A DNA stretch of 64,000 nucleotides from Montifringilla adamsi (Eukaryota > Chordata > Aves > Passeriformes > Passeridae). The position numbers and the translations under genes were made by a program. The stretch lies in NCBI GenBank assembly GCA_017590115.1, contig JAGGNK010007559.1, positions 3,928,020 to 3,992,019 of the forward strand. The letters run 5' to 3'. Numbering within the stretch: position 1 is the first letter of the stretch; the number at the start of each line of letters is the position of its first letter. Of the stretch, positions 1-32,020 are shown one piece after another. The notes beneath the pieces are model-generated. The model made no database searches. It saw only the letters and a list, made by a program, of their open reading frames with translations, and was not told where the DNA came from.

Positions 1-21214
<21,214 letters not shown>

Positions 21215-21445
21215 GGCCGCGCTCGCTGCCCCCGGCCCGGGGCCGCTCACATCGGGCGGGGCGGCGGCGGCGGCGCCGCTGCGGCCTGGGCTGCCCGGGC
21301 TCCCCTCACGGAACGCGGCGGGCGCGCTACGGCGGCTCGCGAGGGACCTGCCNGGCTGCGCCTGAGGGCGCGGGCGGGAGGCGGCGGCTCCCCCGGGCCG
21401 GCCGCGAGCGCCGAGGGACAGCCCGGGGCACTCGGAGCTCACCGG
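21215..21445 (-). promoter_or_regulatory. RHOT1: RHOT1 CpG-island promoter and 5' UTR
   Basis: A strongly GC- and CpG-rich stretch lies immediately upstream of the RHOT1 ATG (minus strand) and extends into intron 1 to about 20930. It has runs of GGCGGC and GC boxes and no TATA-like element, as expected for a housekeeping gene. One unresolved base (N) sits at 21353. The transcription start cannot be placed from sequence. The long open frames on both strands here reflect composition, not genes. Confidence 0.75.
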
Positions 21446-21650
21446 GATCACAGAATCAGTGAGGGTGCAAAAGACCTCCGAGATCCTCCCGTCCAACCTC
21501 TGAGCCAACACCACCGTGTCAACCAGACCGCGGCACACAGAGCCAAGTTTCCCTAAACAGCCCTAGGGAGGGTGACTCCAACGCGGACAGCCCGTCCCCA
21601 TGTTTAATCACCTACTCAGGAAATTCTTCCCAATGTTCAAACAGCGACAC
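21446..21650 (-). mobile_element. CR1 LINE fragment (3' end)
   Basis: On the plus strand the sequence reads ATCACAGAATCA, then AAGACCTCCGAGATCC and GTCCAACCTCTGAGCCAACACC, followed by ...GTGTCAACCAGACCGCGGCACA and AATTCTTCCCAATGTTCAAAC. This is the reverse complement of the avian CR1 3' region, with its ATTCTGTGAT-type terminal repeat at the left, so the element is in minus orientation. It is diverged and 5'-truncated. The right boundary is approximate. It begins about 230 bp upstream of the RHOT1 start codon. Confidence 0.85.
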
Positions 21651-23042
21651 AGCGGGTTCCCATCTGCACTGTGTGTTGTTAGGTGTGTTGTTGCTGTGAT
21701 CCAAACCAAAACAAATTGCTGCCCCTGGGCGCTACGGTGCAACTCGTATGTGGGAAATCAGGGACGGCCAGCGACTCCACGCTGTAGCTGCTGTTTTTCC
21801 AGATGAACCAGCAAAGGACACCTCAATACTAAGAAGGCAGTGGCTTTGGCTTTCCCAGGAAAGCCACCCCAGCCTTGGAGATGCTGAATGGCACAGCCCT
21901 GGGATCATAAAATGTACATTTAGGCCATCAGAGTGTTAGTGGCAGCAGAGAGTAACTGAAGGTGAGCAGCACTTCTGGCAATTACTTTAAAAGACAAGGA
22001 GCTCCATTCCACTAAATGAGATAGTTGAATCCCACATGCTTTATTCAAGATAAACTATTTATTTTGTCAATTCTGGAATGCCACAGTCTTCCTGAAAAAG
22101 CTTTTGCTTCTTGGGAATGCTGTTTTCAGTTTGCCTGCCTGAAGCAGTGGATCTCTCAGAAATCGAGCTGTCCGTAGGTTTTGTGGGACTTCAGCCCTGG
22201 TTCCTTCACCTGCCACAGGCAATTGAGAATCTCTTGCTTTGTCTCAGGCTCGCTGGCAAGACCAGATGGTCCTTCCCATGACAGAGTCGTGTCTGCAGGC
22301 CCTTTAAAAGGGCACTAAAGTGTCCACATGATTTATTAGCTGGTATAAACACCCCAACATCTGCTTCCACAAGGATGCCCACGGTCACACCACACCAGGA
22401 CTGACAACCCTTTGGCCAGGGCAAGACTAAAATATGGTTCTGGGGAGATTATGCTCTTCTGGGACACCTCCCTGAAGTGTCAGGTCCTCAAACCCAAAGC
22501 CTATTTCATAGTTAGTGCCTACCCTAAAGGGAAAGATTTTCATACCTAAGATCAGTAACATTCTTACCCTCTGAGCATTCCTTAATCAATCAGAGCTGTC
22601 TAAAGAAAACTCACTTGTCAGAAAGTAATGGCATAATCTGTTCTCCTGTATTTTTTATATCAATATAGGAAAAATTGATATAAATTCTTTTTTTTTTTAG
22701 ATCAATATAGGAAAAATACAGGTCAATGAGAAAGGCTTATCCCAAACATTAGAGCTTCCTTAGGCCACTCTTTCCTAGGAATATCCTGGGACTAAAAGCT
22801 GCTTGAGAAACCCACCTGACTCCTACAGGGGTGGTTACTGCCTTTGGCATAGGCTGACATTGCTGCAATGAAGTATGGCTAGACCAGAGCACAGCATGAA
22901 GAGAAGCAGAGCAGACAGAAGTATCAGTGGCTGAATCCCAGGAAAGCCTGGGTAGTTATGTATTCATTCCTTGGTACACTCCTGTGCTAAACACCGAGGC
23001 TTTTATAGAAACTCTGCAGTCATTGGCAAAACTCAGTAGGCT
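21651..23042. other. RHOT1-RNF135 intergenic stretch with RNF135 3' UTR
   Basis: No coding sequence is recognised. The part next to the RNF135 stop codon is probably its 3' UTR. AATAAA hexamers on the minus strand occur at 22332-22337, 22058-22063 and 22040-22045. A short hairpin-forming inverted repeat (arms 22654-22664 and 22674-22684, TTTATATCAAT and its complement) lies in this UTR, and part of the same sequence (ATCAATATAGGAAAAAT) recurs just downstream after a T-run. The remainder toward 21651 is unassigned. Confidence 0.6.
22040..22063 (-). terminator. RNF135: Candidate RNF135 polyadenylation signals
   Basis: Two AATAAA hexamers on the minus strand (TTTATT on plus at 22058-22063 and 22040-22045) lie about 1 kb downstream of the RNF135 stop. 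A nearer one is at 22332-22337. Which is used cannot be decided from sequence. Confidence 0.45.
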
Positions 23043-23578
23043 TTATCTCCTGTTTGGCTGACTTAGAGTTAAAGATCCATTTCTTTCTAGAGTGTACAAC
23101 CAGAAAGCAGGGTAGAGAGGATTTGAGGTACTGATTTCAAAGGTGTGCAAAAGCATTTCTTTGTCATCGATGGAGTAAAATGACACAGTCTTCTTTTGTA
23201 GCTCCAGGAAAACTCCAACCTTCAGTGGTTTGTCCTTGTGCAATAATGTTTCTTGATCCTTATGCCATGCTGACAGCTGCTTTCTAGGACCCAGCCATTC
23301 TACGCACCAGGAATGCTCAGTTCTTCCCAATTTGTCCCTTTTACCAATCATTTCATGAGCAACTCCAACAGCCCATCCATCACTGTCCTTGGTAATTACT
23401 TCCCAGTAGTGGCACCCAGTAGAGAAGCCCTGTGAACACATGACTTGGCTGATGCAGAATCTTTTGGGTGATGGTTGATAACTGGTCAGGCGGCTGGAAA
23501 CCATCACTCTCCTGTTCTGGGCTGTGAGTGCCAAGCGCTCGTGTACCCTTGTGGCGTCAAAAGTCACATCATCTGCCC
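23043..23578 (-). CDS. RNF135: RNF135 exon 6: PRY-SPRY domain
   Basis: The terminal exon encodes about 178 residues and ends ...LTLSQPNRR followed by stop. In the human protein this domain contacts RIG-I. The tryptophan-rich core (YWEV, WAVGVA, WCVEW, SAWH) and the PAFWLY end are intact. The acceptor AG lies at 23580-23579, and phase 1 from exon 5 gives the WADDV junction. Confidence 0.93.
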
Positions 23579-26500
23579 CTGGAAGACAGAAAGGAAAATA
23601 TTCTCACATGCAGGCAACAAGAAGGCAGGTGTATCCCTGCTCCAGAAGAGAAATGAAACCCCATGATCAAGCCATAAACCTGAATCAAAAATCCTCAACC
23701 AAGCACTATCAACTGTATCCTGGGCAAATGATCAAGCCATAAACCTGAATCAAAGTTCAAAAATCCTCAACCAAGCACTATCAACTGTATCCTGGGCATA
23801 CTGAAACATTTAACAGGCACAACTGTGCAAATATCCATGACAGACTCATATGCACTCCAGTGGAAAGGTGAAAGTATCTTGCACCCTAAAAGATGGATTT
23901 TATTCCCAGCCACAATCTTTTTTTAAAAAATTACCTTTTTCTCAATAATAAATGAGATGCTTACCTCCATAAAGCTTACAGTCATCTGTTCACTGGGACA
24001 AGTTCTTAGATATTTTATCAGCAAAAACATTTGTTTTCTGTGTTAAGCTACAGATGTAGTACAGTGTGCTGACTGTAAAAATGTTTCTGTCAAAACGTTG
24101 CAGAATTCAAGTAACAACTGGAGTAACTACAGCTTAACAGCAAAGATCAGTGAGGTGCAGTAACTGCCTGTACACCAGCTCAGACTCCACAGCCAGCACA
24201 AGCTACCACAGAGCTCACACAAAACAGGTTTCTTATCTCTTTTTTATCCTACATCCGCAGTCAGGTACAATGTTACATTATGTGTCAGTAACTGATTCAT
24301 TCATGGCAACTCCATTGTGTTTCCATGCTTCAGTAAACAGCCACATTTCCTGCCAATGTTGGCAAGGACAATTTTCCTCAGCAAATTCAGTCTCAGGGTC
24401 CCCTGGATGTGGTTAAGAGTCCTGCTGGCTTGAATACTTACACTGAGAAAATTGGCTGGAAATGCTTGGTTCAGGACTTTCAGCTGCAGGCTCTGGAGAT
24501 GATAAGCTGACACTTGGCTCCTGGGATAAGTCTGGAGGATGCACTAAATACAAAAATAAGTGAAGTGTTAAGGCATTTCTTCAAAATGTACATAGGAAGT
24601 ATTTAAGCTTCTAAAGAAAAACACACCTTAAATAAACCCAGCTACTTGTTCAAGTGCAAAACAAGGAGTTGCTTTTTTTAATTGTATAAATTACAAAGGA
24701 CATCAGGCACATAGGCAAACCCAAAACTAACAAACACTCTCTGCTGGTGTGGTCAGACGGGAACTGTCAGAAGAGTGAGATGGGTAAAGCAGATACATCA
24801 TTCTATGCAGATAAAGCAGTTCCTGTCTTAAAATTTTTTACAGTGCTCCTTAGTTTTTTGCTGAGTATTGTGTTTCTTGTTTTATTTGCACAAAGTAATT
24901 TTTTACTCTATTTGCTAGAGCCACTGCCTTTAAGAAAAAGATTTCAAAATAAGGGAAACTCACCTGGTGGGAGTTGCGGAGCATAATTCTCCAAGAGTAA
25001 AATTTCCAACTTTCTCTTAAGATCTTCTACAGCGCTTTTGACAACATTAAGCTTTTCATCAAGTGTAATTTTATTTATTGTCAAAGGTGAGCCTTCGTAC
25101 CTCTGCCCCTCACATAAGTCTCTCTAATAATGACAAAAGGATTAAGAGAAATATGTAAACAGCAGCAGTTATTTAATCTCACAGATCAGATTATAATATA
25201 AAGCCCAAGTGGAAAAAGAGCAGTGATCTCTCCAAGAATCTTATTCTTTGTATCAAAAGTTTCCTTTATAGGACAGTTACCTGAGCAAACCAGCCTGAAA
25301 TCTCACAGAAAATAGTGAAGGATATTCTTATTAAAAATAAAAAGACTGTTTTCCTCAAGAAAACCAAGAATGCAACTATTTTTTCTTTTATATATATATT
25401 ACAACTTCTTTAAGTGTTCATATGAATACACAAGTTTTTTTTAAACTTCCTTCTTCTTCTCAAACCTAAACCAAAAGTTTGAAATGTATTAGTATTAGTA
25501 TGTATTAGTGTGAGGAAAGGGTAAACCTAGTTTGCCTAAATTTAGAACTTGTGGAAATCTACATCTGAAATTGCTCTGTTAGTCTGTGTGTACACTTTGT
25601 AGGAGGAAACAGCCTTTTGGAGGCTGGATTAATCTCCTTTGCAGGCAGATATCTCAAGCAGGCCAGATAACACTGGAAGTACCCATTTCTCCTCACTGCC
25701 TGCAATGGCACCCTGGATCAGGTGAATTCCAATGTGGGCACCTGTGCCTGGGTTCTGGAAGTCCAATTCTGTCGCATGGCACTGCCCCACCCAGTGAGCC
25801 CCACTCCAAATTCCTGCTGGCTAACTTGCATCACTTGGCACTGTTGTTTTCAACATCAAACCCAGCTCTGCACAATCTGAAGTGCTTTAACTGTGCCTTT
25901 TGAGGGCCCTTGATGTGTTTTCCACAACAAAACTATTACAAAATATTTAATAACTCTGTGAGTTTTTAAACTTGCATATGTGTGTGTAAATACAAATTCT
26001 GGAAAATAAAAAGATCATGAAAGACCTTGACTTTAGATTTGACTGAGGACTGGATTTCAGCCCTGCAGCTCCCACTTCATTCCAGCTCACCAATACCTTT
26101 GGAAAAAATCTAGTTCTGAATTCCATTCCCAGCCTGTGCCTCTCCAGTAATTTTTTTCCTCTGAATTTCTCACCCCAAGCTCCCCCTGCTGACAGCAATG
26201 TCCGTGGATTGGCACCATTGTCTCTATGAGAATGGTGCACTGGGGACCTCAAAGGTGCTCTGCACGTATTCAGCTATCCCAGACAGTGAGCCTGAGTTTC
26301 TACTCATTCACCACCTCATTTCATCACTTACAGTTTGGGCTTTGATGTCTGTGAGCTGGTGAATAGTGTCTTCAATTTTCTGTTGAGCAGCTTTTTGCTG
26401 TTGTTCAATGAACATCAGTGTGTTTCTCTCCTGTCTTTCAATATATTCCTTCATGCAACAGAAATCTTTAATAATCTGGCTTTTGATCTGAGATGTATAT

Positions 26501-28304
26501 TCCTGAAAGGCAGAAAATATGGAGATCATTGTGTAGTTAGGAAAGATGCACTGAATATGAGAATTACTGCCCCATCCAATGTGCTCTTTGACTGACCCCT
26601 GCAGATGAGAAAACTTTATTCAAAGGAATAAAATACATTTGACACTATGCTACATTACATGAAATGAGATTTCGGGCATGTTAAGGATTATGGATATTTT
26701 ATGGCCAGTGGAGTCTGCTTGACAACTCAGAAAGCTCAGTATTCCCTCTTAAGATTTCTAATTTGTATCTAAGTGCACCAGAAACATTCAGGCTACTCCT
26801 GGGATAAGCAGAAAAATGCAACAATGCACAATTCCAGTGGCCTTCGTGCTAGCCAAGACAGAAATTAGTGCAGCTGATGCCATATATTCATTCTCATCAG
26901 TAAAAACAGAATTGTGACATAAAGAAAGAAACAAAAAGGCAGATTCCAGCTCTGGGCTAGAAGGCAACCCTGCAGTCAACCACATCTCCAACCCAGAACA
27001 GTGGAAAGTTACTGTAGGTGATGATTGTACAATGTTTACCTTTGTTTTATTAAGATCTTTCCTCAACAGGTGGATGGTCTCTGCAGTTATTTCTTGTTGC
27101 TTGGAGCTCTCCCATATCTCTTCCTCCTTTAAAGTGACACATTGGACTATTTATGCATATAAACCTCAGAGAAAGCACAACTAGGCTAAGCTGCAGGATA
27201 ATAAAAATCCCCTACATGACTTACACTAGTTAAGCAATGGATTGTTTGAGGAGGTGTCTGAAAGACAATTCTGAATAGAAATAATCACAATGAAGTCAAC
27301 ATCAACAGTCACCAAATAATTACATATTCAACTATAATGGTAAGCTTCAATATGCTCTTAGCTTGACTGAAAAAGATACATATGTGCTAAAATAACGGAG
27401 GTCAACACATTTTTCTCATCTCCTCCTCTGGGAGTCATTCCGGGAGTCATTCTAGATCATGAATCTTTCCCATTTTGTGTCTGAAGCTGGGTGGAGCTGT
27501 AGCACTAATAATGTTATGTGTCTAACAATGTTATGTGTCCTTTCAGCAGTCTCCAAGGCAATGCTTTTGCGATAAATAACACCCAGCACGAAGAAGTCAC
27601 TTACTACTATTGTGCATCGGCTGGATAATATGTACAGGTATTAGTTCTAATTCAGCTATGCAGCTCTCAATGTGACAGACCACCAATGAGCCCCAAACAC
27701 AGTCCGCCGAACCCGTGTGCTCCGTGTGTTACTGTGCCGTGGGATGGAAACCCGGGCTGTCCCGAGGGTGCCGCTGGGTGCTGTCCCAGAATGTGGCGGG
27801 CAGGACTCCCTGGGAGTCGGGGGATGCCGCCCGGGGATGTCCCGAGGGAGTCGGGGGATGTCACCCCGGGATGCAATCCCGGAATGTCCCGGGGTGTCGC
27901 GGAGGAGCCCCAGGATGTCGGGGGGTGAAGCCCCCGGGTGTCGGGGAGCCCCGGGCTGCCTCCTGCCGTACCTTCTCCCCACGACCCCGCCCCGCCGAGC
28001 TCAGTTCGTTGCAGGCAGCAGCTCCATAGGCTTTCAGCTCCTCCTGTGTTTCCAACTGTTCCTTCAGCTCCCACGGGATGAGGCTGATCAGCACGGCCAG
28101 CTCGCGGTTGGGCCGCAGGTGCTGGAGCTCGAAGTCGCGCCGGCAGAGCGGGCAGGCGGCGCGGGGCCGCCCCGCGCAGTAGCGGAGGATGCAGCCCCGG
28201 CAGAAGCTGTGGCCGCAGCCCGTGAGCCGCACGGGCTCCGCGAAGAGCTGCAGGCAGCAGGAGCAGTGCAGCTCCAGCCCCTCCAGCTCGGTGACGGCGG
28301 CCAT
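23043..28304 (-). CDS. RNF135: RNF135 (RIPLET), RING/PRY-SPRY E3 ubiquitin ligase
   Basis: RIPLET attaches Lys63-linked ubiquitin to the RNA sensor RIG-I and so promotes type I interferon signalling in the cytoplasm (established in mammals). Six exons: 27972-28304, 27040-27126, 26332-26502, 24964-25123, 24442-24543, 23043-23578. They join in frame to 462 residues (human 432). Order: C3HC4 RING (about 14-54), a long alpha-helical coiled-coil from exons 2-4 (about 112-245), a Ser/Pro-rich linker in exon 5, and PRY-SPRY (about 285-460). The SPRY strings CISQVMCSQGFSTGCHYWEV and NPLYPAFWLY match RNF135 rather than TRIM25. No stop or frameshift is present, so the gene looks functional. It lies tail-to-head with RHOT1, and ADAP2 is upstream on the same strand, as in human. 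Confidence 0.93.
23663..23798. repeat. Tandem duplication, 64/71 bp, in RNF135 intron 5
   Basis: Copy 1 (23663-23726) and copy 2 (23728-23798) begin ATGATCAAGCCATAAACC and end ATCCTGGGCA. They are identical apart from a 7-bp insertion in copy 2 near CAAAGTTCAAAAATCC. This is recent local duplication in an intron, 84 bp from the SPRY-exon acceptor. Confidence 0.92.
27785..27955. repeat. GC-rich degenerate minisatellite in RNF135 intron 1
   Basis: Imperfect repeats built on GGATGTCCCG / GGGGGATGTC cores begin about 16 bp inside the donor of RNF135 exon 1. The clearest pair is GGGAGTCGGGGGATG at 27812-27826 and 27846-27860 (period 34). Many G-runs of three or more are present, so G-quadruplex formation is possible on either strand (inference). 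Confidence 0.7.
27972..28304 (-). CDS. RNF135: RNF135 exon 1: RING domain
   Basis: This exon encodes residues 1-111, starting MAAVTELEGLELHCSCC. The eight zinc ligands are visible in C3HC4 order: C14, C17, C30, H32, C35, C38, C51, C54. The exon is very GC-rich and ends at a GT donor (27971-27970) after ...GRGRGEK in phase 0. The ATG at 28304-28302 is the first in frame before the RING and fits the family start. The exon structure (RING wholly in exon 1) matches the human gene. Confidence 0.93.
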
Positions 28305-28450
28305 GGCGCGGCCCGGGGCGGAGCGCAGCGGCCGCGCGGTTTCGATTCCCCGGGCTCCTCCTCCGGTGCCGAGAACGCCCCGGGCGCGCCGGCTCTGCCC
28401 CGCTCTGCTCTATTCTCCTCTGCTCTTCTCACGCGCCTCGGTCGCGCGAT
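28305..28450 (-). promoter_or_regulatory. RNF135: RNF135 GC-rich promoter region
   Basis: CpG-dense sequence lies directly upstream of the RNF135 ATG, continuous with the GC-rich exon 1. No TATA box is apparent and I see no clear interferon-response (ISRE) element. Its extent is inferred from composition only. Confidence 0.55.
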
Positions 28451-29853
28451 TTGGGTTGCCGGTGGAAATGGACTGTGACGCAGAACTCTCTAGTCTGGCC
28501 TTCACTTTCATTGACTGTCCAAAAAAGTCTCCGTTATCTGCATATTTCATTTCCACGGTGAATTTCCCGATTTTGTAATAGTGAGAACTGCTGACATGGG
28601 CAGTCTGCTGACCCAGCCGGAAGAGCAGTGGCTCAGCACAGCACAGTGCAGACCTTGTCTGACTGTAGTCCCGGCTACTCGAGGGACCAAACCCTTCTGA
28701 GGTCATCCTGAGCTACTCAGGGCATCTCAAAATAACAATTAACAGTCAAGACTGGCATTGTTCCTCAACTCAAAACCTGCTCAAAACAACTCAAAAGCTG
28801 CTCTCTGTTGATTTCAGGAACTGCAGGATTAGGCTGTTTAATAGAATTGCTGAACCACCATGTGAGCTAGAATGAATGGGGTTGTGTGGGGACAGAGCCT
28901 GGAACACAGGGAAGTTCTGGGAGCATATCAGTACATAAAACTGCTGCACGCTACTCAGAGCTGGATGATGAGCTGGCTGAGAAAGGCAGAATGATGAACC
29001 AACTCAAACAATTCCTTTGCACTACTGGGCAAGTGGGGGTGGAGAGAAAGAAGAATTAGTGTCACCAATTCCTGCAAGTATCGGCACTTCTCATTTCTGC
29101 AAAAAAAGACCTATTTAGAGTATCTCAAGACCAGCTAGCAATTGTCAGCAGAAGGTGGAAGCCTCACCAGAAACTTGGTCTGCAAGACTTCCTCTTGATT
29201 TGCAAAATAAGGCTATCTGTAAAGAAGAATGAAATGTGTGAATTACTTGCTGCTTGGTAGAACCAGAGCTCAGACTTTCTCTTGAGGCATGGAACACTCA
29301 GTGCTCTGTGTCAGCCAGTGCAATCGCCATCAGTTCCTGCACACAGTGGTACCTGATGAGAAGGCTCCCCTCCAACACTGAACACCAGTCCTTATTCACA
29401 GAGTATTTGCAAGCAAGTCACTGAAGAAAATACTTTTAAAACTTGCTTCTGCCTTTCAATGTTCAGTTTTCAAGCTCATTAAGCTTCATCTGTTCCTGGG
29501 TGAGCCAGATCAATGTATGTTCATCCTTTACTCTCAACACATTCACTGGGGCACCGTGTGGGGTTGTACTTTGGAAAAAAATCACTGGATGTTGGATTTG
29601 CCAGTCACATAAAAGCCAAACACTAGAGACTGTTGAAAGCAAGGAGCTAGAAGAATCTGTGTGATTCCATTACAGAACTGATTTCATTACAGTATCCTCC
29701 ACAACTTAAACTTGGCTTGTTTTTTTATTGTGCCAGAAATGTAGTGCTGTAAGATACATTCATCCCACTCTGCTGAAAACAACCCTGTTCCTGTGTGGCC
29801 AGAAGCTGCAGCTAGGTGGAATGCAGCTGCCTGCCTGCTCCTCCCTGTGGACA
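28451..29853. other. RNF135-ADAP2 intergenic region
   Basis: No gene is recognised on either strand. The left part lies upstream of RNF135 and the right end is the ADAP2 3' UTR. The minus-strand open frame at about 28410-28706 has no recognisable homology and overlaps the promoter. Confidence 0.6.
29724..29729 (-). terminator. ADAP2: Candidate ADAP2 polyadenylation signal
   Basis: An AATAAA hexamer on the minus strand lies about 125 bp downstream of the ADAP2 stop codon, which would give a very short 3' UTR. Confidence 0.55.
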
Positions 29854-32020
29854 TCACAGTTGGGTGATGACTCCATTCAAGGCGTCCATCCACTCCCTCT
29901 GCTTCCTGTCATTCTCACAGATAAACACAAACTCTCTCGTTGGCGTGACCAGAGTGATCATTGGCTTTTTCTTCTTCACCCAGACTTTCTGGGGCAAATC
30001 ATCTCGTACTGCATATCCCTCATCCCTCCTTCCGATGAAAACCTGGCCCTGTGCAAATGCATCCTGGAAAGAAGGAGGCAGAAGACAGCCATTAGCCAGC
30101 AGACAGTGGAGCTCCAGCAGACACTGCTCTGTCCTTTGACAGGAACAGGATCTGGGGATGCACAGAGGGGAACTGATGACACGGACTGGTGATACTAGCA
30201 GGGAACACACAAAGGGATATTTTGCACTCACAGGCATTCTCAGGAGGAGAAGGCAGGGTCCCACCCTCACAGAGCTGGTTGGTGCGTGTTCAGAAGGGGC
30301 AGGAAAGGACATTCCCATGGCTAAAGCAGTGCTAGGAAGCAGGATACTGGGGCTGTCAACTGGAGTATTGCTCATCTTGGCTAAGGTTACAGACATAGAG
30401 GCACTAGGGCTGGGGGAGAGGGGGCATGAACACCACAGGCAGTAGCAGTTACTTTTAAAAGATCTTTCTCAGAGCCACTCTACAGGCCAGAGTTCCCAAC
30501 CAGCTCAGCTTCAAAGACATGCTTTGGCAAGGGAGATGTGCTCTTGAGGCTGGGCCTGCTCCAGTCTGGCAGAGCCACTGGAAAAGGTTGATGAGAACAG
30601 ACCCTTCCTCCCCACCTGCTTCATGAAGGGGCTGTGGAACAAAGAACACCCCTCTTACCAGTGGATTTTTAAAGTATAGCAGGTTCCTTTCCTGAGAATC
30701 CAAGCAGAACCAGCGCACCTTAAAGGCCTCCTTCTGCTGCAAGGAAATGGTTGAAATTCTTTAAAGACCCAAGTCTCAAAGCAGACTTTGGTCTATTCAA
30801 ATCCCAGGACCACTTGAATGACTTGGAGCTGGAGTTCAGCTTCCTTCATCCCTGCAACTGATAACAGGACTGCTGTGTGCAGCCCCCAGCTCTCTCTTTT
30901 CCCTGGGCTCAAAATACAGATTTACATTCAATGACAATCCTTTGGGCAGGGAAGTAATCAAATTAACAGGATTAAGGAAGTTGCATGAAATGGATTGAAA
31001 GCACTGCAGAGAGCAACCCCTGAGTGGTGATAGTGAAGACAGTGAGCAATCAATTTCCAATTTCAACAATCTGATCAGGGAGGTTGTCCCTGGAATTTTG
31101 GGTGTACAATACTAGTTGGGTTTTTTCAGGTGCTAATTCCATCAGCTACACTTACCTGACCGTTCCTGAGCTATTAATTGCTCCAGGCTGAACTGAAGAG
31201 GCCTCTTCTAGGACTCAACTCAGTTTAAGCAGAATTCAGGCCTCAGGAAAAAAACACAAAATCTTTCATGCTCTGTGCAAGTACCTGCAGAAGAGGTGCT
31301 GGACACTGGCACAAGCTGGGCCAAAAGCCAGCATATTCAGTATCAGCATTGCACTGCTGAACTTTATAATGGGACTTGGCTCGTGGTTCACTCAGAGGAG
31401 AGCAAGGCAAGAAGTGGCTGTGCTCAAACAAGACCTCAGATCTTTATCTCCTCCTTCAGCAGTGCCCAAAACCCCACTCTTCTGTTCCAAGAGTACTGGC
31501 CCAAACACTTCTCACAATAAAACAAACCAAACTATTGGCTTCACTGTAGAGAAATTTGCTCCAATGGCACTTTACTGCTCTAAGTAGATGTGACCTAAGT
31601 GCAACTGACTCTAAGTGAAACAGAGAAGTAGGGGTGGTCAGCACATCATGTTCTGCTGTGGCAGGAGCTGCAGTTAGCAGATATAACAATCCATGTGGTG
31701 TTGTGTAATAGCACTTTGCATGTCCATTGACAGATAATCCACCTTGTTTACTCCTTAAAGATTCTTCTTCCCGATCTTATTTTCCACACAAAATAAAACA
31801 TGATCCCAAAGAACATGACAGGTTTGAATATGGTGTCTTTTATCAACCCAGGAAGCAGAGAGTCACTGAGCAAATAATTTACAAGTCAGGACATTGAACT
31901 ACCAAATATTCTCTATCTGGAATGATCCTGTTTGTGTAATGCCAAATATGCACTTACTTTTGGCCCCGTTTTCTCCATATATCCTTCTTTGACAAAATTT
32001 CTTGTGATCCTGGGTATGAG
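29854..32020 (-). CDS. ADAP2: ADAP2 exons 8-10: second PH domain and C-terminus
   Basis: These exons encode residues 248-363: RNFVKEGYMEKTGPK, then QKEAFKVRWFCLD, FAQGQVFIG, a lysine-rich VKKKKP insert, and the final helix QREWMDALNGV. The stop is at 29854-29856. The tail is shorter than the human protein, which continues about 20 Ser/Thr-rich residues past this point. Confidence 0.92.

Noticed and set aside
21353..21353. Ambiguous base N
   Set aside because: It is a sequencing ambiguity in a GC-rich promoter, not a biological signal.
28663..28683. CTGTAGTCCCGGCTACTCGAG, resembling part of 7SL RNA/Alu
   Set aside because: The match is confined to about 20 bases. The 7SL 5' end and following sequence are not present, so chance similarity is likelier than a 7SL pseudogene.
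28410..28706. 98-codon minus-strand open frame upstream of RNF135
   Set aside because: There is no similarity to known proteins and it overlaps the RNF135 promoter. An unspliced upstream exon is possible but unsupported.
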